Source: Unio delphinus (Eukaryota; Mollusca; Bivalvia; Unionida; Unionidae). From it: DNA of 64,000 nt. The stretch covers positions 246,501 to 310,500 of the forward strand of contig JAQISU010000097.1 of assembly GCA_029339505.1 (NCBI GenBank), given 5' to 3'. Position numbers and translations under genes: made by a program. How positions within the stretch are numbered: the stretch's first letter is position 1; each line of letters starts with the position of its first letter. Under the pieces are notes generated by a model, which made no database searches, was not told the origin of the DNA, and worked only from the letters and a program-made list of their open reading frames with translations. Below, piece after piece: positions 38,036 through 49,486 of this stretch.

Positions 38036-38435
38036 CTAGTATACTCATTCACTACTACATGGGGTGGTTTTGATTGAGGAATCTTTGATTCCTTTGAAAT
38101 AGCATCAAGTACGTTTAATACTTCATTGCCACATATGGGGGGTCAAGCAATGTTTGTGTTGGTAACGTGGAATACCAACGGGGTATTTTTAATTTACTTA
38201 TATAGCGGTTAAATTCCTTCGGAGGCGCTAATCCATATGAGTCAAAATAAATAACCCCGCGTGGATCAATCGCGTATGCAACCCAGTGAGTTCCAGGTCC
38301 ATCGCTGTTATCTAGATTAATAATACCGGTTTCAACATCATTTGGTTGTGCCGGTAACTGATCTTTCATAAAAACACCTCTGAAGTTTTTAATCGCGAGT
38401 TTTTTAGCGGCATCAATTAAATCAAAATTGGACAT
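38011..38435 (-). pseudogene. P3 adenain-like protease, frameshifted before the catalytic Cys
   Basis: His (GTHWVAYA) and Asp (YFDSYG) are present. One base is missing near 38144, so the Cys segment is read out of frame and the ORF ends a few codons later. A 15-bp palindrome (GGAATC-TTT-GATTCC, 38078-38092) sits inside the former coding region and is absent from P1 and P2 at that site. Confidence 0.9.
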
Positions 38436-38935
38436 GGGAACCATAGGTTCCTCAATCCTTGATTCCCGAAAACCGGTCCTAGTCTCAGGCCGCTTCCGCT
38501 GTACCATGAATACGGGGTTCCTGGTAGTCTTAGGCCCTTTCCTTTTTTTTTACCAGCGCGGACGGATCCACCAGTTGCTTTCTTTAGTGCAATTCCTGCC
38601 GCGGTACCAACGGCTCCTAACGCTGCCGCTTAAGCCACCGCTGGGGCCGCTGCGGCAATCAACCCTGGAATCAACCCTAACAGCGGGAATATACCACCAG
38701 TCTTTTCCATGTTTTTAATCGCGCTCGCAGAAAGAGTAACCTGAACTCCCTTTTTTTCTTTAAACGCTTTATTAAAATGATTAATCTGAGTCTTCGTCAG
38801 CGATAGTTTATTCCCCCCGCCATTCATTTGATTAGGTTTCAGCGTTATTGTGGTTCCACATTGCTTAGCTGATTTGGATTATAATTTTTTTAGCTGACCA
38901 GGTGTCAACGTAACATTGATATTACTATACGACAT
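38435..38935 (-). pseudogene. P3 pX-like gene with two stops
   Basis: Stops at codon 19 (38879-38881, a Gln codon in P1) and codon 102 (38630-38632, a Lys codon in P1). The hydrophobic Ala-rich and basic regions are still readable between and after them. Confidence 0.9.
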
Positions 38936-38994
38936 TATACAAAACAGATTGATTCTAAATCGCTTGCGATTCAATGGTGAAATTCGTAGAATTT

Positions 38995-40413
38995 TCAAAT
39001 ATTTTCCACTGGTGCATCTACCAGTCTCATTCGTCCACCAACACCTTCGAGTATCATTGACTTATCACTGAGAATGACAGCAACCGCTCTATAATTAGCG
39101 ATACCACCAGGACGGGTTACACGAGCTCGGAAGTGTATATCAACGACGGACTGTCTCATCAAGTCGAGATGTTCCAACGAAAAGTAATAAATCGGATATA
39201 GATTTTTAAAATCAAACTGTGATATTTGTAGACCAGTATCGACATTTTGATCGCGTCCCATATACGACAGCAACCGTTGATAAACTCGTGCAACGTGGTT
39301 GTTTTCATAGTTAAGTTGTATATCCTCTGATGGTTCTTGCTGTCCGTTTATTCTCAGCGAGACTTCACTACACCCAATTTGATCAAATATCATGTGGGAA
39401 CGTTCTTGATCGTTTAATCGCGCAGCATTCTGTAGCGCAATAAAAATATGACGTGGAGCTGAAATACCCTGTTTTGATGCTAGATGCCATGTAAGTGTAC
39501 CATCAATATTAGAATCCATGGTATCTGTGGACGTTGACAACCAACTTAATAATCTCTTCCCCACTTGATCCATAAATGATAGTAACCGCGGTTCTGTTGA
39601 CAACGATGGAGTCAACACTGGCATCCACAGTGTTAGTTTTGATAAAACGACTTTACCCGCAGCGGCGCCAGTGCGCCAGATTGCATAATTATCAGTACCC
39701 CTTCTCATTAGCGATATAGTATGCTTTACTCCATAGATAACTTTTCTGACGTTTCTACAAAATCCAAATATGTGATGGAGCGGAATCGCACATGAAAACC
39801 GTCGATGCTGTCCCTGCAACATTGCTACTCGTGTTGCAAATCCTAGGTTGTAACTGGGAATAGTATTTATGACATCAAATTCAGCAGCTGGTCTTACATA
39901 TCCGGCTGGTGCTGGATCAACTGCTGTAGCTCGTGTTGCTTTTACTCTAGAATACTGGACGTGTTCGGCGTTATCAGTAATATCCTTCGCGAACATCATA
40001 GACGGACCCGCTGATCTTGTATAGTCATCAGAGTATCTCGCTAACCCGATTATTCCGGTAGCAATATCAACTTCACGCTCAATAAATTCGATTTCTCTTC
40101 CATCAATGAGATATCTAGCACTTTCAAATAACGCCATGATGCCATTGTTAACAAGACCAACTCGGATAGTTGGGTCATTTGCATATGGTGGATCATTATG
40201 AGCAGCATCATCTGTTACGAGTTCACCTTCGACTTCAATAAAGGCTTCAGCGGGTAAAAGGTATTTACTGGTATCATGAACTTGAAGTTCGATTCTCCCC
40301 CGAAGATCAGGTTGTACTGCGTGATAGGCAAAAAATTGATAATCACGTACAGAATCATCTTTAAGTACTGGGGCGTCCATGTCAAATGCACTATCAGGGT
40401 TCTGTTTGAACAT
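38995..40413 (-). CDS. P3 major capsid protein
   Basis: 472 residues, uninterrupted, with the same landmarks as P1 (IPLHHIFGFCRNVRKVIYG; YYFSLEHLDLMRQSVVDIHF). The two variable loops are shorter and of unrelated sequence (DPAPAGYVRP region and VTRPGGIAN). It is strongly conserved elsewhere, which suggests selection on the core fold before insertion. Confidence 0.88.
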   Translation of the reverse strand: MFKQNPDSAFDMDAPVLKDDSVRDYQFFAYHAVQPDLRGRIELQVHDTSKYLLPAEAFIEVEGELVTDDAAHNDPPYANDPTIRVGLVNNGIMALFESARYLIDGREIEFIEREVDIATGIIGLARYSDDYTRSAGPSMMFAKDITDNAEHVQYSRVKATRATAVDPAPAGYVRPAAEFDVINTIPSYNLGFATRVAMLQGQHRRFSCAIPLHHIFGFCRNVRKVIYGVKHTISLMRRGTDNYAIWRTGAAAGKVVLSKLTLWMPVLTPSLSTEPRLLSFMDQVGKRLLSWLSTSTDTMDSNIDGTLTWHLASKQGISAPRHIFIALQNAARLNDQERSHMIFDQIGCSEVSLRINGQQEPSEDIQLNYENNHVARVYQRLLSYMGRDQNVDTGLQISQFDFKNLYPIYYFSLEHLDLMRQSVVDIHFRARVTRPGGIANYRAVAVILSDKSMILEGVGGRMRLVDAPVENI

Positions 40414-40544
40414 TTTTTATTATATACCCGTTGGTCTAAATTGGAGGTGAAAATGTAAATTGCTAGGAAATCCTCGATTTTTAATTTCAAAGATTTTTTA
40501 TTTATTATAATAATTATTATTTTATAATAATTTGCAAAGCAATT

Positions 40545-41036
40545 TCACCGACGTCTTCGACGTTTGTAGAAATTCTTTGAATTTCCAAGACCACTTCCCG
40601 CTATCATATTTGCTGTTATGTTATCCTGGGCATTAGTCAACGATGATGAAATCAATGACTGTAGTTTTTCATCTACTGCGTTATTTATTATTTTACTAAC
40701 CCGCGCAGGCATAACCTCAGTAGATGGCAACGGCAATGGTTTCCTTGAAAATCTAGAAGATTTTCCACGTCGAACTAGCGCTGTTAGTTTATCCTTAGCG
40801 GCTGAAAACGCCTTCGTGGCAAGATCACCAACAGCGCTAATACCCTTATCCCTGATAAAATCAATTGCTTTCATCGATAATTGTTTTACTAGCGGAGCCA
40901 CTTTTGGAGCCATTATTGAAAATAATCCCGTTATAGTATTACCGAGACCATCTCCATAGTATGCTCGGTATTTTGGCAATCGTGAGTTTACCACGTAGAC
41001 GTTAGTTGGTTTATCATGGTTGTAGTGTATGATCAT
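40545..41036 (-). CDS. P3 pVI-like protein
   Basis: 163 residues, open, with YYGDGLGNTITGLFSIMAP near the N-terminus and a very basic end (YKRRRRR). A 19-bp palindrome (GAAAATCT-AGA-AGATTTTC, 40747-40765) lies in frame in the middle, at a place where P1 has a different palindrome pair and P2 none. Confidence 0.5.
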   Translation of the reverse strand: MIIHYNHDKPTNVYVVNSRLPKYRAYYGDGLGNTITGLFSIMAPKVAPLVKQLSMKAIDFIRDKGISAVGDLATKAFSAAKDKLTALVRRGKSSRFSRKPLPLPSTEVMPARVSKIINNAVDEKLQSLISSSLTNAQDNITANMIAGSGLGNSKNFYKRRRRR

Positions 41037-41058
41037 TCTCTATTTAATTGATATTTAT

Positions 41059-42165
41059 CTAATCGCTATGATAACCGTGATGAAAATCCAAAGGATTTTT
41101 CTCTACTAACTCTTTAATGAAATCTCGATATGTTGCAATATCCATGATACCACCTTGAAATAACCGTCTACAGATATCAGCAGCTTCATTGATTATTTCT
41201 GGTGAGTTATTCCCGGCTCGTTTTCCTCCTACAAGTATTTCTAATCGTGCTATATCACCGAGAATATTGCCAGGACATGCTACATTAGAGTTTCCAACTA
41301 AACCACTGCCTGTTTTTGAAAATTCTTTGGATTTTTTAGTGATACCAGTTGCACCCTTCTTAGAATCAGCCTCTGCCATTATTTGTATTTCATCAGGGGT
41401 TGGGTCTGCTGTGTATACTGGTGGTGCTAATGTGACTCCCTTTACCATAGCTAGAAATTGGTCATAATCACGACTTATTTCTCTTGTGATTTTATTTTTC
41501 TGGCGGTTTGCTAAAAACACCTTATTTGCCCAAAGGGTTTCACCTTTTATAAAATCTTTAGCCGTTTCGTCTTTTAAATACTTATCTCTCTTCGGTTTTT
41601 TAACGTTGTCTTTGGTAAATTTAGCTAATTCAGAGATTGTTTGGATATTTCTGATTGTATTTAACGCATCAACTGTAAATATATTTTCAGGAGAATAATC
41701 CCCCTTTGAAACAGCTCCCGTTTCTTCTTGAAATTCTTCAAGTGGTTCAGGCGGTGGTGAGGGAATATCAACATCACCTAATCGTTCAATTTCTTCCTGA
41801 AGTTCTCGTTGTTGTTCTTCTTGTCGTCTTGCAGTAGTTATTATATCACCAGGATGTGTTTTTAAAGATTTTTTTGTTTGTTTAGTTCGTTTTGCTATTT
41901 TCTCTAACACAGGGAGAAGAGGCCTCTCTGTTCTAGTACCCTCCTTAGGGATATCACCGTATATAGCTCGTTCAGTAGCTGTTTTCACACCCTCAGTTGC
42001 AGCAACAATTGGCTTAAACAGCTGTTGTGTATCATCAGAAAAATCAGTCTGAAGTAATTGCCGCTGTTGAAGTTTTTCACGTATACGATCACGAAGGGGT
42101 AATATTTTATTAAGAGCGCTAAGTCGTTCTTTTGTGTTCCGTGTGGTCAATGATTGTCCTACCAT
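41059..42165 (-). CDS. P3 copy of the 370-aa unknown protein
   Basis: 368 residues from the start shared with P1 (MVGQSLTTRN). It keeps the conserved C-terminal block (CPGNILGDIARLEILVGGKR; GGIMDIATYRDFI). It ends with the in-frame palindrome AAAATCC-AAA-GGATTTT (41083-41099), where P1 has a different palindrome. Confidence 0.65.
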   Translation of the reverse strand: MVGQSLTTRNTKERLSALNKILPLRDRIREKLQQRQLLQTDFSDDTQQLFKPIVAATEGVKTATERAIYGDIPKEGTRTERPLLPVLEKIAKRTKQTKKSLKTHPGDIITTARRQEEQQRELQEEIERLGDVDIPSPPPEPLEEFQEETGAVSKGDYSPENIFTVDALNTIRNIQTISELAKFTKDNVKKPKRDKYLKDETAKDFIKGETLWANKVFLANRQKNKITREISRDYDQFLAMVKGVTLAPPVYTADPTPDEIQIMAEADSKKGATGITKKSKEFSKTGSGLVGNSNVACPGNILGDIARLEILVGGKRAGNNSPEIINEAADICRRLFQGGIMDIATYRDFIKELVEKNPLDFHHGYHSD

Positions 42166-42332
42166 TATTGAAAGAGTATCACTATTGTCAAATTGTGAAA
42201 ACCTTTCCATCACCAAGTAAAAAAAGAAATCACTAAATTGTACACTAACTTGTTATACTTCCCCCTTGTACTGGGTCACACACACAATTTTACTTCCTCG
42301 TTGTTGGGTAGTGATTAAACAAAGGAGGCTCT

Positions 42333-42692
42333 CTACGCGTGGGGCTCATCTTGCTCCATTAACATTTTTAATTGTCTCGCCTTATAATTAATAAGCTTCC
42401 TGCTTTCATATTCAGAGCCTAATTGCTTACGTACACGTTCAACGATGCTACATAATGGTACAAACACATTAACGTCTTCAGTATTGACTAAACTTTCACG
42501 TATAAGTTTTTGTATCCGCTTAGTTAAAAAATATTTCTTAGCGAGGACGTATTTTCCGGTCTGTTCTGCAAATTGTATGTCTTCGAAATCGGTCATAATT
42601 TGATCACAATCTAACCCTGAACATAGTTTAACATTTTGATCTTTAAGCTTGTTGATTTCAATAATAATCAATTTGAGATTTTCAAGATTCAT
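42333..42692 (-). CDS. P3 copy of the 129-aa unknown protein
   Basis: 119 residues, open. The central SLVNTEDVNVFVPLCSIVER is identical to P1. The C-terminus is shorter. Confidence 0.62.
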   Translation of the reverse strand: MNLENLKLIIIEINKLKDQNVKLCSGLDCDQIMTDFEDIQFAEQTGKYVLAKKYFLTKRIQKLIRESLVNTEDVNVFVPLCSIVERVRKQLGSEYESRKLINYKARQLKMLMEQDEPHA

Positions 42693-43569
42693 ATTATATA
42701 AAAATATATTTGTTGAATTGCTTGAATGAAAATTCTTTAGAATTTTTCACAAAATGAATTCTGGACACGCTAAGGTGTTGATTATCTTTAGCAGCCCAGA
42801 AGCTTAATGCGATTATAGGTGATTGACGACGGTACAATTACACATCACCGTTTTGAACCCCCTTGGTGTTTTACATCAAGCAGCGCGCTCAACGGTTACA
42901 ACCGACAAACAGATGACAATAGATTATAGGTGACACAATGAATGAATTGATTTCAATGACAATGGTATATACAATGAATTGATTTCAATGACAATGGTAT
43001 ATACAATGAATTGATTTCAATGACAATGACGACGGTACAACAATAGATTATAGGTGAATGTGAATTGATTTCAATGACAATGGATGACGCGGGCTATTTC
43101 TACATTCAAGTACAAAAGCAAACCTGAAATCGAAACCTGGTTTGAATGTCAATAATAACGTTCATACCACGTGTGACGGTGTGGTTTGCTTTTGTACTTG
43201 AATTTCGGCTAAGCCCAATTATAACAAGGACGGATTTGTATATAACTACTCATTACAACGAAGTGACATAAAGAGGTGTAGTGCTTGTAATTGTTTGTTT
43301 TGTTTATTAGTGATCACTGATAAAGTTGAAAACACGCATAATACTTGAAACAGACACTAAAAAAAATGTTTAAATACGACGTGGTTATAAAACAGTTCTG
43401 TTAATACTTGAAAAAAAGACAAAATTGATTGTGTGTTGTTCAGATTCATAATAGCGAAACTAACCTATCAAAATCAATGACTGTGTTTAAGATCCGTAAC
43501 TCTGTCATTGGTGATTTGTCGCACGCGCGTTACCTAACGGAGTTATTTCCCGTGAAATTGCAAAGCAAT
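42693..43569. other. Gene-poor central region of P3
   Basis: Counterpart of 9046-10111 in reverse: the conserved block (42835-42905), the tandem repeat (42905-43085) and the long palindrome (43104-43203). No gene seen. Confidence 0.6.
43104..43203. repeat. Long palindrome of P3, 21-bp perfect arms
   Basis: Arms 43104-43124 (attcaagtacaaaagcaaac plus c) and 43183-43203 are exact reverse complements. They differ from P1's arms by several substitutions and one indel, changed on both sides. Confidence 0.92.
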
Positions 43570-44058
43570 TTATACATAAACAAATTGAATATTATTTTTA
43601 AAACGTTTTGAAAAAGCGGTCTTATAAATCCCCTCTGCAACAAATCGTACCGAAGAGGGGCAAATATCGAAATATCTACCAGCTGCGGCTATTGACTGAA
43701 ATATTTCCTCGTTGTCAGTATTAATTGACATTATCCGTCTAGCATTTTTCGAGTATTTTCCAGTCCCGCCTCGTTTTGTGTTTTCACGTTGTGAAATAGC
43801 TTGAAGGTTGTTCAATTTGTTATTCTTAGGATCGGAATCAATGTGATCAATAACAAAACCATCCTTGATTAATCCATTAAACACTTCATAAACGAAACGG
43901 TGATTAAGATACTTCTTCTTCCCTCCAGTAGTAAAAATCAAATATCCCATATTATTATCCCACCCAACAGATTTCTTGAGTCTACAGTGTCTGACAATAC
44001 CATCACGAGAAGCTTCGTAATTTTCAATAACGGGATGTCTTTGAAATTCTTGGTTCAT
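43570..44058 (-). CDS. P3 NUMOD/HNH endonuclease
   Basis: 162 residues, open: PVIENYEASRDGIVRH N-terminal module, VIDHIDSDPKNNKLNNL nuclease core, and FQSIAAAGRYFDICPSSVRFV C-terminal helix. Same position as in P1. Confidence 0.87.
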   Translation of the reverse strand: MNQEFQRHPVIENYEASRDGIVRHCRLKKSVGWDNNMGYLIFTTGGKKKYLNHRFVYEVFNGLIKDGFVIDHIDSDPKNNKLNNLQAISQRENTKRGGTGKYSKNARRIMSINTDNEEIFQSIAAAGRYFDICPSSVRFVAEGIYKTAFSKRFKNNIQFVYV

Positions 44059-44076
44059 TTGTATACTAATACACTT

Positions 44077-44418
44077 CTATTTGTCTAATTCGTTAATTGG
44101 CTGAGATATAACATTGGCAAATCTGCCTATGTAGTCCTGAGCAGTTTTTATGATTTTGCCGTTGGCAACGTCACTGACGTCGTCAGGATTTTTTATTATT
44201 CGCTTGTCATAATAACGCTTCAACTCTCTATAACGCTTACCCCAGCAACTAATGCATAACTGCGATTTGCCTCTAACACCTAACCCGCAATACAAGCACG
44301 GAAGAGGGCCCTTTGAACCGTTTCTCACACTTTGCATATGATACCCACAAAATTAATTTCTGCATGATTTGTTACACGGAGTCTTTGATCCAATCATAAG
44401 CCATTTACAATGATTCAT
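44077..44418 (-). pseudogene. P3 small zinc protein with nonsense codon 22
   Basis: The start at 44418 is intact. Codon 22 (44353-44355) is TAA where P1 has a Glu codon. Downstream codons, including both CxxC-type knuckles, are still open. Confidence 0.9.
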
Positions 44419-44461
44419 TATATAAAAAACTTTTTATTTAAATACTTGTTTTAATTATAAT

Positions 44462-47400
44462 ATGAAGGAGTTCAAGAGATTATCGAAAATTACGCCTTGG
44501 AAAAATGCTAGATTTAATCTCGATAAATTCTCTGATAAACCAAAAAGTCTAATAGATGACAAAACCAGATTGAGTAAAATCAGTGACTGTTTTAACGAGT
44601 TTAAGCGCGATGGACCATCTCATGCCTGGTCGACATTTCGAATTACCAATGATGATGTCAATGTACCCATAATCGATGCTACCATGAACGACACAAGAGC
44701 AACTGAGATACTTTCACACCTTGGCAGGAAATCCAAGGGATTTCCAAGGAGGTACTTTTTCAGAATAAAATTCGTTATCGAAGACCAAGGTGAATGGGTT
44801 ATCAGAGATAAATTTGAACCAATCCTCAAGGATAAAAAAACTGTTATTGTGAGTAGAGATTCCAAACCAGGAATTCTAACTGGAATTGACAAACCATACT
44901 ACGCGAACCGTTACCCTGTAACAGTAGTTGTTTACGGAATATATCCACTAAATGATAAGCCAAGTATTGCAAAACTAGCTCCAATGTTTTCATCGTCGAA
45001 ATCACAAGGTGATTCAACGTTGAATTGTATAGCAACACGGTTAATGGAACACTTCACAAATGCATCCCGGGGGAATAAACTAACTGAACAACGACGAAAA
45101 AAAATAACCGAATGGGAACTGACAGTGAAACAGCGCGGGGCAAAGATTTCTGATATAGCTAAATTAGAAGCATCATTAAAATTTCCAATATCGGTAGCAA
45201 CGATAACCGGAGAAGTATACGAACCGAAATATCAATCGCGAGGAGCTCCAATTGAAATTATTGATCATAACAAACACGCGTGGACACCTGCGGTAAATAT
45301 ATTTCCACGAGAACGAATCGTGAGATATATCCCCGGGGAATTTCTCAAGGATGTGTTCTATGAAGAGAAATTATTTGATGCTATTGTTACGTTGTGTAAA
45401 GATGATCCCGTGTCAGTGTGGTTACTTCGCAGCGCTGAAGATTCCGAATCAGGATTTGATCAGTTTGTAAGACCAAATGGAGAATTATATCGCGTTGAAG
45501 AACTAGATAACAGAATGAGAAAAATCGCTAATGAATTTTCACCAGAGAGTTTCCATGAAAAACTACTCACGGATAGTTTTACAATTCCATCAGTGGTAGC
45601 TCACTTCGCAAGAGAAAAGAACTCATGGCGTCCAACACGAAGTGATTTTCTCGAGGATGTCAAATTGAGTTGCGTCAAATTAGGTCATGGAGGATTGTGG
45701 AATACGAAATACTCACGTGATGGTATGATTTCAATTGATATAGCTGCGTGTTATCCTGGAAGTTTTCTCGGGTATGGAGAATGCTCTGAGTATTTTAAAC
45801 GATTTGGACATCCCACACATGAAATGACTCGTGTTGCGATTAATGGTCGTTTGCCTGATTTTGATTTAACCGGGTTCGCTCGTGTGATATCATGTGAACT
45901 CGCTGCAGGGTTACATCCGTGTAGTTATGTTTGGCTTGGTAGACATATGTCTGAAAAACACTGGATGCCAATAGAGGCTATTGAGATATATGATCGATTG
46001 TGGTATGCTAATATCGTTAATTGTCAGTGAAGCGATTATATGCTATCACGCGCAGAAGGATGTTTGGTTACCAAAACCTGATCTAGATCGTATAATTGAT
46101 GAAATACGAAAACAGTTTCCTAATTTTAGCGAGGAAGAAATCATGAAACTATCTAGGCAGTTATTTGAAATTAAAAACAAAGAAGCCAAAGATTTCGGAC
46201 GAAAAATAATTGGTAAATTCATTCATGGTGGAAGATTTGACAATGCAAAATACTCTTCGAGGTTGATCATAGACGTCGCTGAATACGATTTTATTGTAGC
46301 GGATTTAACGAAACAGGGAAAACTTGTAACCCGTAGGGATGCTTTTCTATCTAATGGTGAGAAATTAGGTACGGTTGTTACCTACTGTGATGGATATAGT
46401 TGTCAGTACACACATTTGAGAAGTTCTATGCTAGCGTATGCTTCTATTAATCTATTTTCGATGATAAATAGATTTCCTAATACCGCGGTTAGAGTAGCTA
46501 CTGATTCGATGTATATCCACAACAAATACAAATCAGATGTAGCGGTATTCACAGATCCCGAGGAAGCGTGGGGGCATTGGCGATTTAAAAAGGAAAAACT
46601 ACATGAGTATTGTGAATCCGCAGACGTTGCCATCGACGATAAATACTTGAAAAGCAACCATAATCTCTCAGAGATTCAATCAGAATTATCGAATGCACCA
46701 CCCGTATCTGATCCCGTATGTAGATACAAGACAGTTTATTTAAACGGCTGTGGTGGATCAGGAAAGACAACTCGTGCAATTGAATTATTTCGTCGGTCAA
46801 CCATGATTGTGCTAACACCAACTCACAGACTCGCCAGAGAGTAGCGCGGGGAGTAAAAGCCTGTACTTATCACAGCTTCTTTCGATGGAAAGGCGATACA
46901 TGGACTCCTGATCGAATGGGCGATAAATTCATTCCTGAAATCATAATCTGGGATGAAATATGCACGGTATCGTTGACAGTATAACAGATATTTCTTGAAT
47001 GGTTGTTATTGAAAAATACAAAAGTCGTCATGTGCGGGGATCACGGCCAACCACAGCCATTTGTTGGTGGATCTCCACATGAATGGCTAAAGGGATTTGT
47101 AGATTATTATGAAGAGATTAATACCGACCATAGATCACTTGACGAACAATTACGAGAATTCAAAGCGCTAATTAGATTACAACCGGATAAAATCCAATGT
47201 GAAATAGCGCGTGAAATAATCTCAGAAACTCCCATGAATGATTTTTGGGAAACATGGAGACCAAATGATTTAATAATCGCGAGTATAAAAATAGTCAGAG
47301 ACGTGCTTCAGATGAAATTATTTGAATTGCATAAGTGTAAATTTGCAACACTTCCAGTACCACTCTGTTATAGACCTTCTAATACACGAAAGCAGAATAT

Positions 47401-47995
47401 CGACGTTGACATTCCTGGACAACAACAAAAGCAGAATTTAGTATTAAATGATATTGTGCTGGTTGATATCAGCGTCGTCGAAGATGCATTGCGTGCTGAT
47501 AAATCCCCATGGACGTTAGGTTACGCAGCAACAATACACTCTTCACAGGGATTAACTATCACAGACACAATTGTTTGGATAGTAGATAATCGCATTGAGT
47601 GGTCAAATTTAGTTTATCTCGCAGTATCCAGAGTACGGCGAATAAACCAACTTCGAAGAATTGTTGTTGACGATGCCAGTGACGATATTATCAGCGCCGA
47701 TGATATCACTGGTGATATAATCAGAAAAAAACTCTCTGGTTATAAACAACAGGATAAAAAAAATAAACGAGAATTTGACATTGATGCTGAATTAATAATT
47801 ACGCTAAAGCAACAACAGAATAATCACTGCGCGAGTTGCAATTGTATAATGCGTTGGCAGTATTCGGATAAAGATCCTCGCCAATTTACCGTAGACAGAA
47901 AGAATAGTAGCGTAGGTCATACCAACGATAACGTTATGCTGACTTGTCTTGAGTGCAATAGACGCAGAGGTGCCAGCACCTTAGGTGCTAATTAA
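44462..47995 (+). pseudogene. P3 polymerase-helicase-HNH gene, three lesions
   Basis: Open from 44462 to an extra base near 45975, just after the polymerase motif A region. It continues in the other frame through motif C (VATDSMYI) and Walker A (GCGGSGKTT). A 4-base deletion near 46843 shifts it again, and a stop lies at 46982-46984 in the former helicase frame. The rest, including the HNH end, is open to 47995. A palindrome GGAAATCC-AAG-GGATTTCC (44727-44745) adds three codons near the N-terminus compared with P1. Confidence 0.92.
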
Positions 47996-48950
47996 GACGA
48001 CGCGGTGGCAATTGAGTATCCTCAGGAATCACTTGTAACTGTTGTCGAGTAAATCCTCGCTGTGGAGCAGTTGAATCCAGTTTATAGACTGGAGGTCTAC
48101 CAGTTGATCGTGTTATACCGGATATCTTATGCGTCGTGACGCTCCAAATAGGATCGGTAGCTCTTTTTTTACCACCCTCAAGCTCTCCTGGTTCGTATAA
48201 GTACCTTACAATGGCATTACTACCAAGAATTAGTTGGGAAACGCTAGCGTTTCTAGAGAAATCTTTTTGTGGTTGTACGGGTATATACTTCTTTTTAATA
48301 GCGTTGACAGGTTTCATGTTAATTGTTCTAGTAATCTCATTATTGATTGCGGTAACTACACCTGGTAATCTCTTGACCCATTCACGGGATCGTTTATCCT
48401 GGATGAATTCTTTCGCGTATTGATATCCAAATAACCGCTCAGCAAGTGTCCGATTAAACCGTTTAACAATTGCCTGATCGCGATGTAACGCAGTGTGTCC
48501 TCGTCTGATGGCGACATTATGATGTTTCATCGTTGTTAAAACAGCGCCTTGAAATTCCTTGCCAGGATCAACTTGTAACAGATTTGGCCAGCGTAGAGGA
48601 CCTCGTCGATAAATTTTTTCAAATGCAGAAGCTACTTCAGGCGATGATTTTGTCCTTAGCGGTTCTGCTTGTTTGTATCGATTTGCAACATCAACTAACG
48701 TTAACGCGTATTTGTAACCGTTGTCATGCGGCAGAAATAGTATATCAGCTTGATGAACTTCATTAGGAACGGTCAGATCAAAATGCGAGTAGTTAATTCG
48801 TTTAGGCGCTGGTAGATAAATTTGCCATATTGCCTGTTTGGATAACCAGTTTGCCGCTGTAGTTTTTTTCACCTTTGATGCGCTAGCGAGTTTATTGATT
48901 GCTGCGTAACCTCTCCAGTATCCTCTCGGAGAATAATAAATAGATTCCAT
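47988..48950 (-). CDS. P3 integrase, catalytic Glu replaced
   Basis: 320 residues, open, with D at the first two catalytic positions (VHQADILF; LQVDPGKEF). The third position reads AIVKRFN, so the metal-binding Glu is Lys. DDE enzymes need all three acids, so this copy should be inactive. A CTAG palindrome (48238-48253) adds NASVS in the C-terminal part. Confidence 0.9.
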   Translation of the reverse strand: MESIYYSPRGYWRGYAAINKLASASKVKKTTAANWLSKQAIWQIYLPAPKRINYSHFDLTVPNEVHQADILFLPHDNGYKYALTLVDVANRYKQAEPLRTKSSPEVASAFEKIYRRGPLRWPNLLQVDPGKEFQGAVLTTMKHHNVAIRRGHTALHRDQAIVKRFNRTLAERLFGYQYAKEFIQDKRSREWVKRLPGVVTAINNEITRTINMKPVNAIKKKYIPVQPQKDFSRNASVSQLILGSNAIVRYLYEPGELEGGKKRATDPIWSVTTHKISGITRSTGRPPVYKLDSTAPQRGFTRQQLQVIPEDTQLPPRRLN

Positions 48951-48954
48951 ATTT

Positions 48955-49469
48955 TTAATTACCAGCACCTAACATCAATTTACCCTTCATAGCAGATTTT
49001 ACCAACCACGAAGCCAATTTTTCTTTGAAGGATTTATCAGGAATAGCATTTAAAGCATGAATTAATTTCACATCCGCAAGATGTCTGTGTTGAAGATTGC
49101 TGCTTTTATATGCGACATCATGAACATGACACGCCTTATCAATAGCGTTTATTGGATACTCGCCGGGTCGGGGCTGATTTTGATCATCAAGTCTGATATC
49201 TAATCGTGTTCCCGGTCCACAGTAGCTATATCCTGGAAGGTGCTTTTCTCCTGGATACTTTGCCCACGGTGTTCCAGGGAGTTTTGCTAACTTTGCTGCA
49301 ATATCACCTCCTCGTTTTTTTTTAAAGGTTTCGTGGAAGTAAATCAAAATTTCTTTGTACTACATTGCACGCATTTACCAGAAAGCGCTGATCGATTATT
49401 TTTCGTTGTAATCGTCGTCAAGTCATTTGTGCCAGTACGCGTCCTACATTTCACACAATATAGATCCAT
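48955..49469 (-). pseudogene. P3 zinc ribbon/PLA2 pair; ribbon has nonsense codon 42
   Basis: The zinc-ribbon ATG is at 49469-49467 and codon 42 is TGA (49346-49344), upstream of the slippery run, so the frameshift site can no longer be reached. The PLA2 frame (to 48955) is fully open with YCGPGT and CHVHDVAY. The A AAA AAC heptamer is at 49320-49314. Confidence 0.88.
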
Positions 49470-49486
49470 AATTTATATATAACGGC

